Shown: positions 18,101 to 26,246, counted from the stretch's first letter. The stretch: 64,000 nt of DNA from Nitrosomonas sp. (GCA_024281675.1 JAMXAG010000014.1:1-64000); one strand, 5' to 3'. A program made the numbers and translations. Notes: generated by a model from the letters alone, not told the origin.

Positions 18101-20685
18101 GTGCGATCGTAATTGGGCTGGGTCGATGGGGTGAACTCACGCCGACCCGTTTAACGCAAGTTGTCCAACAAGCAGGCCTGGAATACGCCTTACACGTCGC
18201 GCAATGTCGAGATAAAATCAATCATGCGGACAGTGGCGGGCTGACCATTTGCAGTCTGCTGATTGGCTCGAACACATCCGCCAACATTGCCGTGGAAGAC
18301 TCCGTGAATGCAATTATGCGTGGCATCGTATTGGCTAATCGGGCGCTGCTAGAAAAAGATGAAAAAACGCCACATATTGCACATATCGAGTTTGTTGAGT
18401 TATATCTGGATGCTGCGGTTGATGCCGTGAAAGCAACGAACCGATTGAAAACGCGTATCGAGCGTGAACTGAATGCCCAGCTTACTGTAGATCCTTGGTT
18501 GACTAAAGGCCAGGGATCCAAAACACGGCTGGTTTCTCCAAGTGGCCGTGGATATTGGCGGCGATGGACTATTTCTGCGGTGCCGATAGAATCGGCTGGT
18601 GTGCCGCATCAGTTGCCAGCGGTGCTGAAAGATCGATTGCGCAAAGCTTTGGAGCGACCGGAAACGCAAGATCCGTTATTGACAGAAATGCTCATGACGA
18701 TGGTTTATCAGCAATCCGTTCGAGAAAATCATGGTGCGCACCAATTAAAATTTCTGGCACTTTCCGATCGGGCGCGCGCAGAGGCTACGGTGCAAGCGAC
18801 ACAGCCTGAATTAGTGGGGCAGTTGTTGAAACAGATTACTCGGGAAACCGTCTATGCGCACGATTTATCCAAAACGCTGTTCGAGTTGCTAATACCGATC
18901 GATCTGAAAAATAGCCTCTTGAGTCAAGACCGTATCGTGCTGATTGTCGATGATGTCACGGCTAATTATCCTTGGGAGCTCATGGCAGAAGATGGGCAGC
19001 CGCTGTGTATCCGCATGGGTATGATTCGCCAACTGGAGTTGAACGATTACGATGCCCATGTCCGCGATACTACAACGAAAGTAGCTTATGTATTGGGCAA
19101 CCCGGCTACGCCAGCCGAGTTTCCATCACTTGAAAATGCGCGGATTGAAGCGGATAAGATTGCGGCGTTATTAAAGACAAAATTTACGGTGACGCAAACC
19201 CCCAATCAAGCTGGCGCCATGCAAGTTTTCAACGATCTATTTGCAGCACCGTATCGAATCATCCATATCGCCGGACATGGCTATTATGATGAAAGCGCTT
19301 TGGGTTCCACGGGCGGGCGCGCCGGTGTTGTACTCAACGGCGGGGTCTTTATTACTGCAGCAGAAATTGCCAAGCTTGATCCCATTCCCGAGTTGGTTTT
19401 TCTGAATTGCTGTTATCTCGGCCAGATCGATCAAGCCACTGGGAATCAGCGTCTTAACCAACCCTATCACAAGCTTGCTGCGAGTATTTCGCGCGAATTG
19501 ATCCGGCGCGGCGTGCGAGCTGTGATTGCGGCGGGATGGCCGGTAGATGATGAAGCCGCAGCGCTTTTCGCGGAAGCATTCTACGGTTATTTGCTCAAAG
19601 GGCAATCCTTTGGTGTTTCGGTTTGGCAGGCGCGTAAGGATACCTGGGAAAAACACCGGAATTCCAATACTTGGGGTGCATACCAGGCTTATGGAGATCC
19701 AGACTTCCGTTTGTATCCCGTATCGGAATGCCATGATGCGGATCAAGATGGGCCAGTCTGTGCTGATGAATTATTAATTGAATTGGATCATCTGGCTACG
19801 CAGGATGATGCTGAGAAGTTTGTACAGGCAGTGAAACAATTGCAGGAACAATCTTCCGCCGAGTGGTTTAAACAAGCTAATGTGCAGGAACGCCTCGGTA
19901 AATTTTATGGCAATTTCGGACAATTCTCAGAAGCCATACGGTATTACCGGGATGCTATACACAATGAAGGCGATGAAGAGAAGCCCACGTTGCGTGCCGT
20001 GGAACAATTCATTAATTTCAAAGTGCGTGCTGCAGAAAAAGAAGCAGACAAAAAACTGGGATTGAAGCTGTTGGTTGAGGCAATAAAATACGGCGAACAC
20101 TTGCTAGAAATTGGTGAAACAAGCGAACGGCTTTGTATCATGGGAAGTGCCTACAAACGTTTGGCGGAACTGGAAGAGAGCAAAAAACAAATAACGAATT
20201 GGTTGAAAAAAGCCTCTGGCTATTATCACCGGGCCGAGCAACTTCAACAAGCATTGAATACGCCAGATCCCTATCCTATGGTGAATGCTTTGGTGCTAGA
20301 TGTGATTCTTGGAGAATTAAAGAAAGGTGATGTTGATGTTCAATCAAAATTTACAAAAGGTCAATTGATGGCTCAGAGCCGATTTAGCTTGTACCACAGT
20401 GTGTGGGATGCAATCATGGTCGCTGATTTCGCGCTGATTCAAGCTTATTGGTCTGGTAGCTTTGAGCAGATGGATAGGCAAAAGGATGTGACATTGTTGA
20501 TCACGCAATATCATCAAGCGTTTATGGAAGGTAATGCCAATGCAAAAGAACGCGACTCCGCCTGTAAGCAACTCAGCTTTTTGATCGATATGTTGGAAAA
20601 ACTTAAATCCGAATCCAGTAGTAAAAAAACGATTCAAGCATTGAAAGAGATGCGCACGGCGCTTAGTTCCGCTGCTATTGATTGA
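15133..20685 (+). CDS. Giant CHAT-protease protein with two lipase-like alpha/beta-hydrolase domains and TPR-like tail
   Basis: An 1850-residue single chain without a signal peptide. In order: a leader of about 200 residues; alpha/beta hydrolase 1 (about 210-500) with LLLFIHGTGSS and nucleophile elbow VSHSRGG near 285; hydrolase 2 (about 550-840), LCAT/PGAP1-like, with VFVLPGIMGSEL, YDWRRS and AHSMGG near 652; an unassigned region (about 890-1180); a CHAT (caspase-like) domain (about 1250-1530) with HIAGHG (H1382) and VFLNCCYLG (C1427) as the expected dyad and GWPVDDEAA; and a helical TPR-like tail (about 1560-1850). Both lipase elbows and the CHAT dyad look intact. CHAT proteases act in bacterial conflict systems, so a protease-controlled lipase is plausible but is inference. 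GAGG 7 bases before the ATG supports the start. Confidence 0.85.
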   Translation: MSIQLSIPGKKIPSAAAKATIRGGSLAQQQGNNVVDTHLLDAVKELGTFDVSPLARESQPEPSKQEVRADDIIEFVLDSGISIWTSVAAYQQQQQRITRTRAQSTELKINPDLGSQIASRGVVSDVKAQSIQLLRLEPDEIWEAAKNPANWPDWISQYGFKAFEQIGAQLAAKLIVWLIEQKAFAKHPSGLYHWVKKQKEEDHPIGSESIAVDKPLLLFIHGTGSSTQGSFGALHLDVAHSEWEMLTQIFAERIYAFEHPTLSASPIDNALVLAKALPEGADLSIVSHSRGGLVADLLCLQNISADALNRYNRHNDAFKEIDAHDREQLAELARVLKSKVFRIKRLIRVASPSQGTLLASENSDQFLSILTSLIGLIPFLGQSPIYQVTKRITLEAIKQRWDPTQIPGIEAMIPSSPLVALLNNPEARAAGDLGVIAGDIEGSGWFKRLGVFISDTFIYESGDNDLVVNTDSMLQGLRRSESSRYVFDKGADVSHFRYFENIRTRRLIVQALSQLNSVWPPEFRSLEEGRVELVPTLRAMQKRDGSNQPVVFVLPGIMGSELKVGDTDVWLNYPRLFLGDLDKLVISAPAVTVTGLIGSYYRKLCSSLSDSHEVIPFGYDWRRSIKQAAALLAKEVERTVNRTDQPIRFVAHSMGGLVVRRFIQDFPDLWDTLCQRKGARVLMLGTPNHGSFDIVASLAGVAKTIKQLALLDFDHSLEKVVKIIAEFQGALELLPKDNELSYFTMQEWNKLSPCAPSKVKLEDKALGAAKSVVEDLHEEIPHVECIRYVAGQASRTLSGVRIESDELVFQATTAGDGRVTYESGRLPNVPMWYAEAEHGDLSSYSAAFPAYRELLEQGETTLLPMSPPALRGRLEETFDVTPEPVLYPTPEAFEAGLLGRRTKLTLHHQSTNTLRVSVRHGDLRDTQHPIMVSHYESDTIAGPEKVADSLVGGALSERYRLGRYPGRIGTVAVALAQQNQFQRNQAIQHGAIVIGLGRWGELTPTRLTQVVQQAGLEYALHVAQCRDKINHADSGGLTICSLLIGSNTSANIAVEDSVNAIMRGIVLANRALLEKDEKTPHIAHIEFVELYLDAAVDAVKATNRLKTRIERELNAQLTVDPWLTKGQGSKTRLVSPSGRGYWRRWTISAVPIESAGVPHQLPAVLKDRLRKALERPETQDPLLTEMLMTMVYQQSVRENHGAHQLKFLALSDRARAEATVQATQPELVGQLLKQITRETVYAHDLSKTLFELLIPIDLKNSLLSQDRIVLIVDDVTANYPWELMAEDGQPLCIRMGMIRQLELNDYDAHVRDTTTKVAYVLGNPATPAEFPSLENARIEADKIAALLKTKFTVTQTPNQAGAMQVFNDLFAAPYRIIHIAGHGYYDESALGSTGGRAGVVLNGGVFITAAEIAKLDPIPELVFLNCCYLGQIDQATGNQRLNQPYHKLAASISRELIRRGVRAVIAAGWPVDDEAAALFAEAFYGYLLKGQSFGVSVWQARKDTWEKHRNSNTWGAYQAYGDPDFRLYPVSECHDADQDGPVCADELLIELDHLATQDDAEKFVQAVKQLQEQSSAEWFKQANVQERLGKFYGNFGQFSEAIRYYRDAIHNEGDEEKPTLRAVEQFINFKVRAAEKEADKKLGLKLLVEAIKYGEHLLEIGETSERLCIMGSAYKRLAELEESKKQITNWLKKASGYYHRAEQLQQALNTPDPYPMVNALVLDVILGELKKGDVDVQSKFTKGQLMAQSRFSLYHSVWDAIMVADFALIQAYWSGSFEQMDRQKDVTLLITQYHQAFMEGNANAKERDSACKQLSFLIDMLEKLKSESSSKKTIQALKEMRTALSSAAID

Positions 20686-20693
20686 TTCAAACG

Positions 20694-21965
20694 TTACGCC
20701 AGCTTGGGTGGAGGGTGCTTTATAGTTCTAATGAGATCTGCCAGAGGCATCGCCTTGCCAACGAGATAACCTTGGATGACATCGCAGCCAAGTGCTTTCA
20801 ATCGTTTATACGTCTCGGTATCTTCCACGCCTTCAGCAACTACTGTCAGATTAAGCCGGTGAGCAAGGTTAATCATGGAATCGACAATACGTTCGTGTTT
20901 GTGATGTGTTGTCATGTGACGAACGAAGATCTTGTCAATTTTTATTTCATCCAATGGCAGCTCGAGTATGCGAGCCATTGATGAATATCCGGTGCCAAAA
21001 TCGTCCATTGATAACTTAAAACCCATGTCCTTAAGGCTATACAAGGTATCTAGAATATGGGCATGATTATTCATGACCGTCGTTTCTGTTACTTCTATAG
21101 TGATATTGCTTGGTGGTATGTTCCAGATCGATAATCCTTGCGCTATAAGTTCTGTGAGTTCTGGGTCGCGTAAATCGTCAGCCGAAAAATTGATGGAAAC
21201 TCCTACATTTAATCCGGCGGATCGATACGAGGATAATTCTCTTAACACCGTATGGAAAACGCAGAGTGTAAGCTTGGACATCAATATGGTTCCTTCCGCA
21301 ACCTCAATTAATTTGTCGGTTCTGATAGAACCATGTTGAGGATGGATCCAGCGCAGCAATGCTTCGGTCGATTCGATTTTCCCATTAGTGACATTAACTT
21401 GCGGCTGATAGCCTAAATGCAATTCACCGGTTTCTATCGCATTGCTTAAATCTGACCAGAGATCGATTTGTGAAAAAGTCGAATCTTCCGTTTTTTCGGT
21501 AAAAAGCTTTATCAATTCTTTTTCTTGTCGAGCTTCGTGCATAGCCAAGCTCGCATTACGCATTAATTGGTCCAGTGTGCTATTTCTTTCGCAATCTAGC
21601 GCGACGCCAATGCATGGAGCCAACATAATTTTTTGCTTGCCTAAAGTAAAAGGTAGAGTTAAGGTTCTCAGGATCTTATGTGCAGCCAGCATGGCATGTG
21701 CATTTGTAAGCAGATCAACCAGCAGGCAGCTGATTTGATAACGCCCCGCTATACTTACAAGATCTTCCAAATTAAGTGCATTTTTCAGTTGCTCTGAAAG
21801 TTGTTGCATGATTTTGTCGACAGTGGTAAATCCAAGGATACCATCCAGTGCTGGAAACCGCTCGAAACTCACAATCAGAACAGCATGGCGGCTATTTGAA
21901 TGGTGCGAGTTTGATAGTTTGTGCGCGGCCACCTGCAAAAAATCCTGATAGGTAAGTACGGGCAT
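20694..21965 (-). CDS. EAL-domain c-di-GMP phosphodiesterase with degenerate GGDEF
   Basis: A 423-residue cytosolic protein. Residues 1-165 keep the GGDEF fold, but the signature reads GRYQI, so no cyclase activity is expected. Residues about 180-420 are an EAL domain with the catalytic set intact: EALLRW, SINFSADDL, IEVTET, MDDFGTGYSS, DEIKID and VVAEGVED. It should therefore hydrolyse c-di-GMP. It has no membrane segment or sensory domain beyond the GGDEF relic. It lies 26 bases downstream of the HD-GYP-like gene on the same strand, so the two form a c-di-GMP operon. It is convergent with the CHAT gene, only 8 bases apart. Confidence 0.9.
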   Translation of the reverse strand: MPVLTYQDFLQVAAHKLSNSHHSNSRHAVLIVSFERFPALDGILGFTTVDKIMQQLSEQLKNALNLEDLVSIAGRYQISCLLVDLLTNAHAMLAAHKILRTLTLPFTLGKQKIMLAPCIGVALDCERNSTLDQLMRNASLAMHEARQEKELIKLFTEKTEDSTFSQIDLWSDLSNAIETGELHLGYQPQVNVTNGKIESTEALLRWIHPQHGSIRTDKLIEVAEGTILMSKLTLCVFHTVLRELSSYRSAGLNVGVSINFSADDLRDPELTELIAQGLSIWNIPPSNITIEVTETTVMNNHAHILDTLYSLKDMGFKLSMDDFGTGYSSMARILELPLDEIKIDKIFVRHMTTHHKHERIVDSMINLAHRLNLTVVAEGVEDTETYKRLKALGCDVIQGYLVGKAMPLADLIRTIKHPPPKLA

Positions 21966-21991
21966 GTCAGTAGATAGATCGCTTCATAGTA

Positions 21992-23263
21992 TTACAAATA
22001 ATACTTCTTGGCATCAATGCCAAATGTACCCTGAGGCAGGTCTTTTGCAATCGCATAGGCAATGCCTGTAGGGCTTAATACTGTTTTTCTCAGATCTACT
22101 ATAATCGGGGCGTCATAGGGATTTTTCTTGATATCGCAGATGATCATGATACGTGGGAAAAATCTTTGCGTACGATTGTGTGTTAGCACAATTGCTACTT
22201 CCCCGGTATTGAGCTCAACTAAACTGCCAATTGGAAATACACCGATACATTGTGCAAATTGTTCTACTAGTGCGAAGTTGAGTCCGCTTTGTCCATTTCC
22301 TCGTAACTCCTTGAACGCTTCAAACGCTCTTAATCCAGGCATTCCGGGTTGTCCCCCCATTAATTCTTGATAGCAATCCACAATGACTGCCATGCGGCTA
22401 TAGGGATGAATTTGGTTGGCATGCAAACCTTGCGGATATCCATTCCCATTTTCACGTTCATGGTGCTGAGTAACTATTTTGATGACTTCGTCAGAGGCAT
22501 CGCTCAATTGTGTTACGATTTCTACACCATAAGCAATATGTTGCTTCATCTGTTTGCATTCATTCGGCTTAAGGGACAAGCTACTTTTAGTTTGAATTTC
22601 TTTAGGTAGCCGTTGTTTACCAATATCCATCAATAATCCACCTAAACCAAGTACTATCAATTCCCTGCGTGGAAGGCCGAGGTGGCGCCCAAAGGCCAGC
22701 ATATGCACCGAGGCTTTAACTGCGTTATCGTAGAGTTCTTTTCCGGTTGTTTTGAGCTGAGCAAGGAGCAACGCCGCATCAGGATTGCGAATTACACTTT
22801 CGCATAATGTTTCTACGACTTCTAGTGCGGCACGAGTATCGAATTTTATATTTCTTTCGATATTTGAATTAACATCATCAAGTAAAGTTAGTATGAAATT
22901 GTAGGCTTTCTGGGCTGAGGGGATTTCTTGTTCGGCGGTGCGGATATCGTCATAAGTTTTTACCCGATGCAGAAGTGGATCGAGTGTCGAAAGCTCGTTG
23001 TCCTGCTTCTGTTTTATATACTCCGATGATATTTTTAATAAACTATGTGGTATGTGTTTCTGTATAACAAAGGGCTCGCTGCGATCTACATCCACATAGA
23101 CATGAGTACAATGATGCTGAAGTTTTTCAACATCATTTCGAGATTGGATGAGAAGGCCTTGTATTAGATACGGCGTTTCAAGCCAGGAACAATCCAGATC
23201 GCTAACGTACATACCTATCTGCAAGTTTTGTACAGGAATTTCTACTGTCGAGTTACTTATCAT
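21992..23263 (-). CDS. HD-GYP-type protein with DUF3391-like N-terminus, HD histidine replaced
   Basis: A 423-residue protein. Residues 1-130 look like the DUF3391 domain that precedes many HD-GYP domains (VQNLQIGMYVSDLDCSWLETP). The HD-GYP domain spans about 140-400, with QHHERENGNGYP at 266-277. The HD doublet, normally in LLHDIGK, reads LLMDIGK: methionine 212 replaces the metal-binding histidine. Activity is therefore doubtful, and the protein may bind c-di-GMP or act as a regulator. It is first gene of the operon with the EAL protein. An in-frame ATG at 23263 is the only good start. Confidence 0.88.
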   Translation of the reverse strand: MISNSTVEIPVQNLQIGMYVSDLDCSWLETPYLIQGLLIQSRNDVEKLQHHCTHVYVDVDRSEPFVIQKHIPHSLLKISSEYIKQKQDNELSTLDPLLHRVKTYDDIRTAEQEIPSAQKAYNFILTLLDDVNSNIERNIKFDTRAALEVVETLCESVIRNPDAALLLAQLKTTGKELYDNAVKASVHMLAFGRHLGLPRRELIVLGLGGLLMDIGKQRLPKEIQTKSSLSLKPNECKQMKQHIAYGVEIVTQLSDASDEVIKIVTQHHERENGNGYPQGLHANQIHPYSRMAVIVDCYQELMGGQPGMPGLRAFEAFKELRGNGQSGLNFALVEQFAQCIGVFPIGSLVELNTGEVAIVLTHNRTQRFFPRIMIICDIKKNPYDAPIIVDLRKTVLSPTGIAYAIAKDLPQGTFGIDAKKYYL

Positions 23264-23459
23264 CGGAGAATTATTTGCTGATATATGTAATGGCGGTTTT
23301 GATCAAATAATCGTATTTTTGCTAAAAATAACTTGATCTCTAAGAAACTTTTCGTTGTATAGGATTTAACGACTTATAGGTGAAAGTCCTTAGTATTGTT
23401 AATGAATGATCCCGCTCCTTGAGATGTAAGATACTCACGTGAGCAAATATTTCAAATAG
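23264..23459. other. Intergenic region without recognised features
   Basis: AT-rich sequence upstream of the HD-GYP-like gene; its leftward promoter should lie here, but I see no convincing -35/-10 pair. It ends at the IS200-type remnant. Confidence 0.4.
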
Positions 23460-23684
23460 TTACATAAGCGGCATAACATAACAGCGCTGCTTTATCGTCT
23501 GGTATTTTTGGTAAAGTATCGCAGTGCTATGATCGATGAAGCTGTAGATAAGAGATTGCGAGATGTGTGTTCTGAGTTAGAGAATCATTATCAGTTGAAA
23601 TTTTTGGAGATTGGAACAGGCGTAGATCATGCTCATACGAAAATCGCTAATAGACCTGTGAAAATCCAATATTTAACCTGGTAA
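23460..23684 (+). pseudogene. IS200/IS605 TnpA transposase fragment
   Basis: About 74 codons read LHKRHNITALLYRLVFLVKY... and continue through KRLRDVCSELENHYQLKFLE to IGTGVDHAHTKIANRPVK, then stop. This follows the start of IS200-family TnpA (HNxxALxYHLVFxxKYRR...LKFLEIGTDKDHVHFLV). The HUH metal motif DHVHF has decayed to DHAHTK, a stop codon precedes any start, and the rest of the transposase with the catalytic tyrosine is missing. It is a dead insertion-sequence end directly upstream of nitrosocyanin. Confidence 0.75.
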
Positions 23685-23704
23685 CCTCGCTCAATTGAGG
23701 TTGC
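23683..23704. repeat. Small hairpin after the IS200 fragment
   Basis: AACCTC-GCTCAATT-GAGGTT is a perfect 6-bp stem just after the stop of the TnpA fragment. It could be a remnant of the subterminal hairpins IS200 elements carry, or chance. Confidence 0.3.
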
Positions 23705-23751
23705 TAGTTTAACGCCCAGAATCTGCTCAAGAATTTTAGAAAAATGCGCTG

Positions 23752-23784
23752 TTGACATCTGCAATCATCCACACTAGAGTGGAT
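23752..23784 (+). promoter_or_regulatory. Putative nitrosocyanin promoter with overlapping operator
   Basis: TTGACA (23752-23757) and TAGAGT (23775-23780) are exactly 17 bases apart. The perfect inverted repeat ATCCAC-ACTAGA-GTGGAT (23767-23784) spans the -10 box, the position expected of a repressor operator. The gene start is 80 bases downstream. Confidence 0.55.
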
Positions 23785-23863
23785 GCAGCTTATGTGCTAA
23801 AAAACACAAGGCTTGTAGTTGTTTTATTAAAATTATAATTTTTTGAGAGGGAAGGAAATACGT

Positions 23864-24274
23864 ATGAAAGTAACCAAAATCATGTTGTTAGGAGCGGCTC
23901 TTGGAATGCTAGTAACAGGCGTTACACACGCAGCCGAACAAAATTTTAAAGTTGTTATGAATGCTTATGACACTTCAATTCCTGAACTAAAAGTCGAAGG
24001 TGTAACCGTAAACAACATTCGTGCTTTTAACGTTCTCAATGAACCAGAAGCGTTAGTTGTCAGAAAAGGAGACTCAGTCAAGGTTACGGTAGAAAACAAA
24101 TCTCCGATCAGTGAAGGGTTCACCATTGATGAATACGGAATCAAAGAAACCATTAAAGCAGGCGAAACAAAAGTGATTTCATTCGTGGCTGATAAAGTGG
24201 GTGCCTTTACCATTTGGTGTCAACTCCATCCTAAAAATATCCACTTACCTGGTTCTTTGAATGTTATCGAATAA
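23864..24274 (+). CDS. ncyA: Nitrosocyanin (red copper protein)
   Basis: A periplasmic cupredoxin of ammonia oxidisers, 136 residues with a signal peptide ending THAA before EQNFKVV. In mature numbering from that Glu, the four red-copper ligands of Nitrosomonas europaea nitrosocyanin are all present: E60 (SPISEG), C95, H98 and H103 ([10 protein letters not shown]). The rest of the chain follows the known protein closely. Its role in ammonia oxidation is unsettled; redox or catalytic functions have been proposed. A strong purine-rich ribosome site (GGGAAGGA) fits ATG 23864 better than the in-frame ATG at 23843, which lies upstream of it. A likely sigma-70 promoter lies upstream and an IS200 remnant further up. 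Confidence 0.95.
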   Translation: MKVTKIMLLGAALGMLVTGVTHAAEQNFKVVMNAYDTSIPELKVEGVTVNNIRAFNVLNEPEALVVRKGDSVKVTVENKSPISEGFTIDEYGIKETIKAGETKVISFVADKVGAFTIWCQLHPKNIHLPGSLNVIE

Positions 24275-24286
24275 AACGCTTTGTAT

Positions 24287-24304
24287 CGATTAGCTGGCTA
24301 ATCG
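24287..24304 (+). terminator. Hairpin downstream of nitrosocyanin
   Basis: CGATTAG-CTGG-CTAATCG, a perfect 7-bp stem 13 bases after the stop codon. The tail (TAAAAAGTG) is not T-rich, so it may act as a 3' stabiliser rather than a terminator. Confidence 0.4.
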
Positions 24305-24324
24305 TAAAAAGTGTTTGAAACCAA

Positions 24325-24372
24325 GAGCGTTACCGGGTTTGATCCTAGTCAAACTAAAAGCCGGTAATGCTC
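24325..24372. terminator. Palindromic convergent-gene element, copy 2 (bidirectional terminator)
   Basis: GAGCGTTACCGG pairs with CCGGTAATGCTC (one mismatch), with an inner GTTTGA/TCAAAC pairing. It lies between the convergent ncyA and mutT/thiE genes. It shares GAGCGTTACCGRGTTTGAT with the element at 975-1033. Confidence 0.6.
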
Positions 24373-24381
24373 TTGTTGTAT

Positions 24382-25353
24382 TTACTCATCCGTAGCCATT
24401 CCACGCATTAGAGCAATGCCGTGTGCGCCCAGTTCTTGCGCTATGGCTAAATCCTCCCTATGCAATCCACCTAAGGCATAGACAGGTATTGAAGCATTTT
24501 GAATGAGTCGCGCAAATCGATTCCAGCCAAGCGCTGATAAATTGGGGTGGGTCAAAGTCGGTTGCACCGGGCCTAGCACTACAAAATCCAAGGCTAATTT
24601 TTCGGCTGCATGGAGTTCTTCTTCGTTGTGGCACGAAGCGCCGCACAAGGTTGGTTCGGTAGTGATTGGGCGTTCCGAGATCGACATCAGTTGCGATGCG
24701 GTCAAATGCACGCCGTCGGCACCTACCTCGCGCGCCAATTCGGCATCGCCATTGATCAATATCTTTGCCTGAAAGGTTTTTGCCAGGGCAATCACCTGGA
24801 TGGAAAAATTCCGCAGCAATACTTTTTCCATGGTTTTTTCGCGGATTTGTAGCAAGCGTAACCCTTGTTGAAAGGCTATCTGAATCTGTGCCAGGGAGTT
24901 TTCAACCCCGATCTCAGCAGCGTGCGTAATGGCGTAGATCGGTGGCAACTGCAGTGCGCGCAAAATGGGTGCATTGGCCGGCAAGATGGGGGATACGTTG
25001 ACGTGTTGCGGCGATTGCCAGAATAATCCTTGTTTTTCCCTGGGTTCAAGCTTGCTGTTCCAAGCCAAGATACGGAAAAAATTAAGCCGCACGGTGGCGT
25101 GGGGATAGGTAAAAACACGGGTAATCCAGCGTTGGGCATGTGTCACTTGAATGCCGAGTTCTTCCCACAATTCACGCTCCAGGGATTGCAGGAGTGTTTC
25201 ACCGGATTCAACTTTTCCGCCTGGAAATTCCCAGTAACCGGAATACAATTTGCCACCCGGTCTACGGGTCAATAAAAATTGCCCGTCTGGCCGCATAATC
25301 ACAGCCGCAACGACTTCTACAATCGCCCCAGTTTCGGCAGTTGCGTTGTTCAT
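24382..25353 (-). CDS. mutT: Nudix hydrolase (MutT) fused to thiamine-phosphate-synthase-like domain
   Basis: A 323-residue bifunctional-looking protein. Residues about 10-130 are a MutT-type Nudix domain with a full Nudix box (GGKVESGETLLQSLERELWE plus ELG), suggesting 8-oxo-dGTP cleanup. Residues about 135-320 are a ThiE/TenI-like TIM barrel (GVHLTASQLMS, VLGPVQPTLTHP, YALGGL). Such fusions are common in beta- and gammaproteobacteria; the barrel's activity is usually unproven. It overlaps the start of the downstream ATPase gene by 4 bases or less and so is coupled to it. Confidence 0.9.
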   Translation of the reverse strand: MNNATAETGAIVEVVAAVIMRPDGQFLLTRRPGGKLYSGYWEFPGGKVESGETLLQSLERELWEELGIQVTHAQRWITRVFTYPHATVRLNFFRILAWNSKLEPREKQGLFWQSPQHVNVSPILPANAPILRALQLPPIYAITHAAEIGVENSLAQIQIAFQQGLRLLQIREKTMEKVLLRNFSIQVIALAKTFQAKILINGDAELAREVGADGVHLTASQLMSISERPITTEPTLCGASCHNEEELHAAEKLALDFVVLGPVQPTLTHPNLSALGWNRFARLIQNASIPVYALGGLHREDLAIAQELGAHGIALMRGMATDE

Positions 25354-26246
25354 GAATCGTTGCGGGAAGCTTTAAGCGATTGTTGCTGACCTGCCCAATC
25401 ACGGGCAAATTGCCACGCTACGCGCCCACTGCGCGAACCCCGCAGCAAGGCCCATTGCAAGGCTGCGGCATAGATGGAAGGGGTCATTTTATAGATACCA
25501 TAATGGCGCAACCAATAATAGGCGATCTCTAAGTAGTGATCCTGGTCGAAAGGATAAAAAGACAGCCATAAGCCAAAGCGTTCCGACAGGGAAATTTTTT
25601 CTTCCACGGTTTCACTCGGATGTACTTCCTCCCCGATATGTTGGGTATCCAAGTTGTCACGCATCAGCTCGGGCACCATGTGCCGCCGGTTGGAGGTTGC
25701 ATAGATCAGCACGTTATCCGAAACTGTGGCGATCGAACCATCCAGCACGACTTTGAGCGCTTTGTATCCCGGTTCGTCACTTTCAAAGGACAAATCATCG
25801 CAAAATAAGATAAAGCGTTCCGGACGCTGATCAATTTTCTCGACGATATCGTGCAAATCGACCAGATGGTGTTTCTCCACTTCGATCAAGCGCAATCCGT
25901 CTTGCGCGTACTGATTCAACAGTGCTTTGATCAACGAAGATTTTCCAGTGCCTCGTGCGCCGGTCAGCAAGACATTATTGGCAGAAAATCCCTGTACAAA
26001 TTGCCGGGTGTTTTGCTCAATCCGCTGCTTTTGTTCATCAATGCCGCATAAGGCGCTCAAGGTAATCGGATGCGGGTGGTGAATGGCTTGGATGTAGCCC
26101 CCGGCATGATAGGTATTGCTGTATTTGCACCAGCGAAAGGCATATGCGGCTTGCCAATCCGGTTCTGGTTGTTCGTATGGTAGGAATTTTTCCAGACGAT
26201 CGAGCAGTCTATTCGCTCGTTGCGATAATTTTTTTAAATCCGACAT
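25350..26246 (-). CDS. AAA-type ATPase (DUF815-like)
   Basis: An ATP-binding protein of 298 residues when read from ATG 26246 (MSDLKKLSQRAN). It has Walker A GARGTGKSS and a Walker B-like ILFCDDLSF. The frame stays open to an ATG at 26342, but that start would overlap the 3' end of argJ by 74 bases and add a non-conserved stretch, so 26246 is preferred. The family is widespread, conserved and of unknown function, often next to mutT/argJ in betaproteobacteria. Here the order argJ-ATPase-mutT on one strand suggests an operon. Confidence 0.85.
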   Translation of the reverse strand: MSDLKKLSQRANRLLDRLEKFLPYEQPEPDWQAAYAFRWCKYSNTYHAGGYIQAIHHPHPITLSALCGIDEQKQRIEQNTRQFVQGFSANNVLLTGARGTGKSSLIKALLNQYAQDGLRLIEVEKHHLVDLHDIVEKIDQRPERFILFCDDLSFESDEPGYKALKVVLDGSIATVSDNVLIYATSNRRHMVPELMRDNLDTQHIGEEVHPSETVEEKISLSERFGLWLSFYPFDQDHYLEIAYYWLRHYGIYKMTPSIYAAALQWALLRGSRSGRVAWQFARDWAGQQQSLKASRNDS

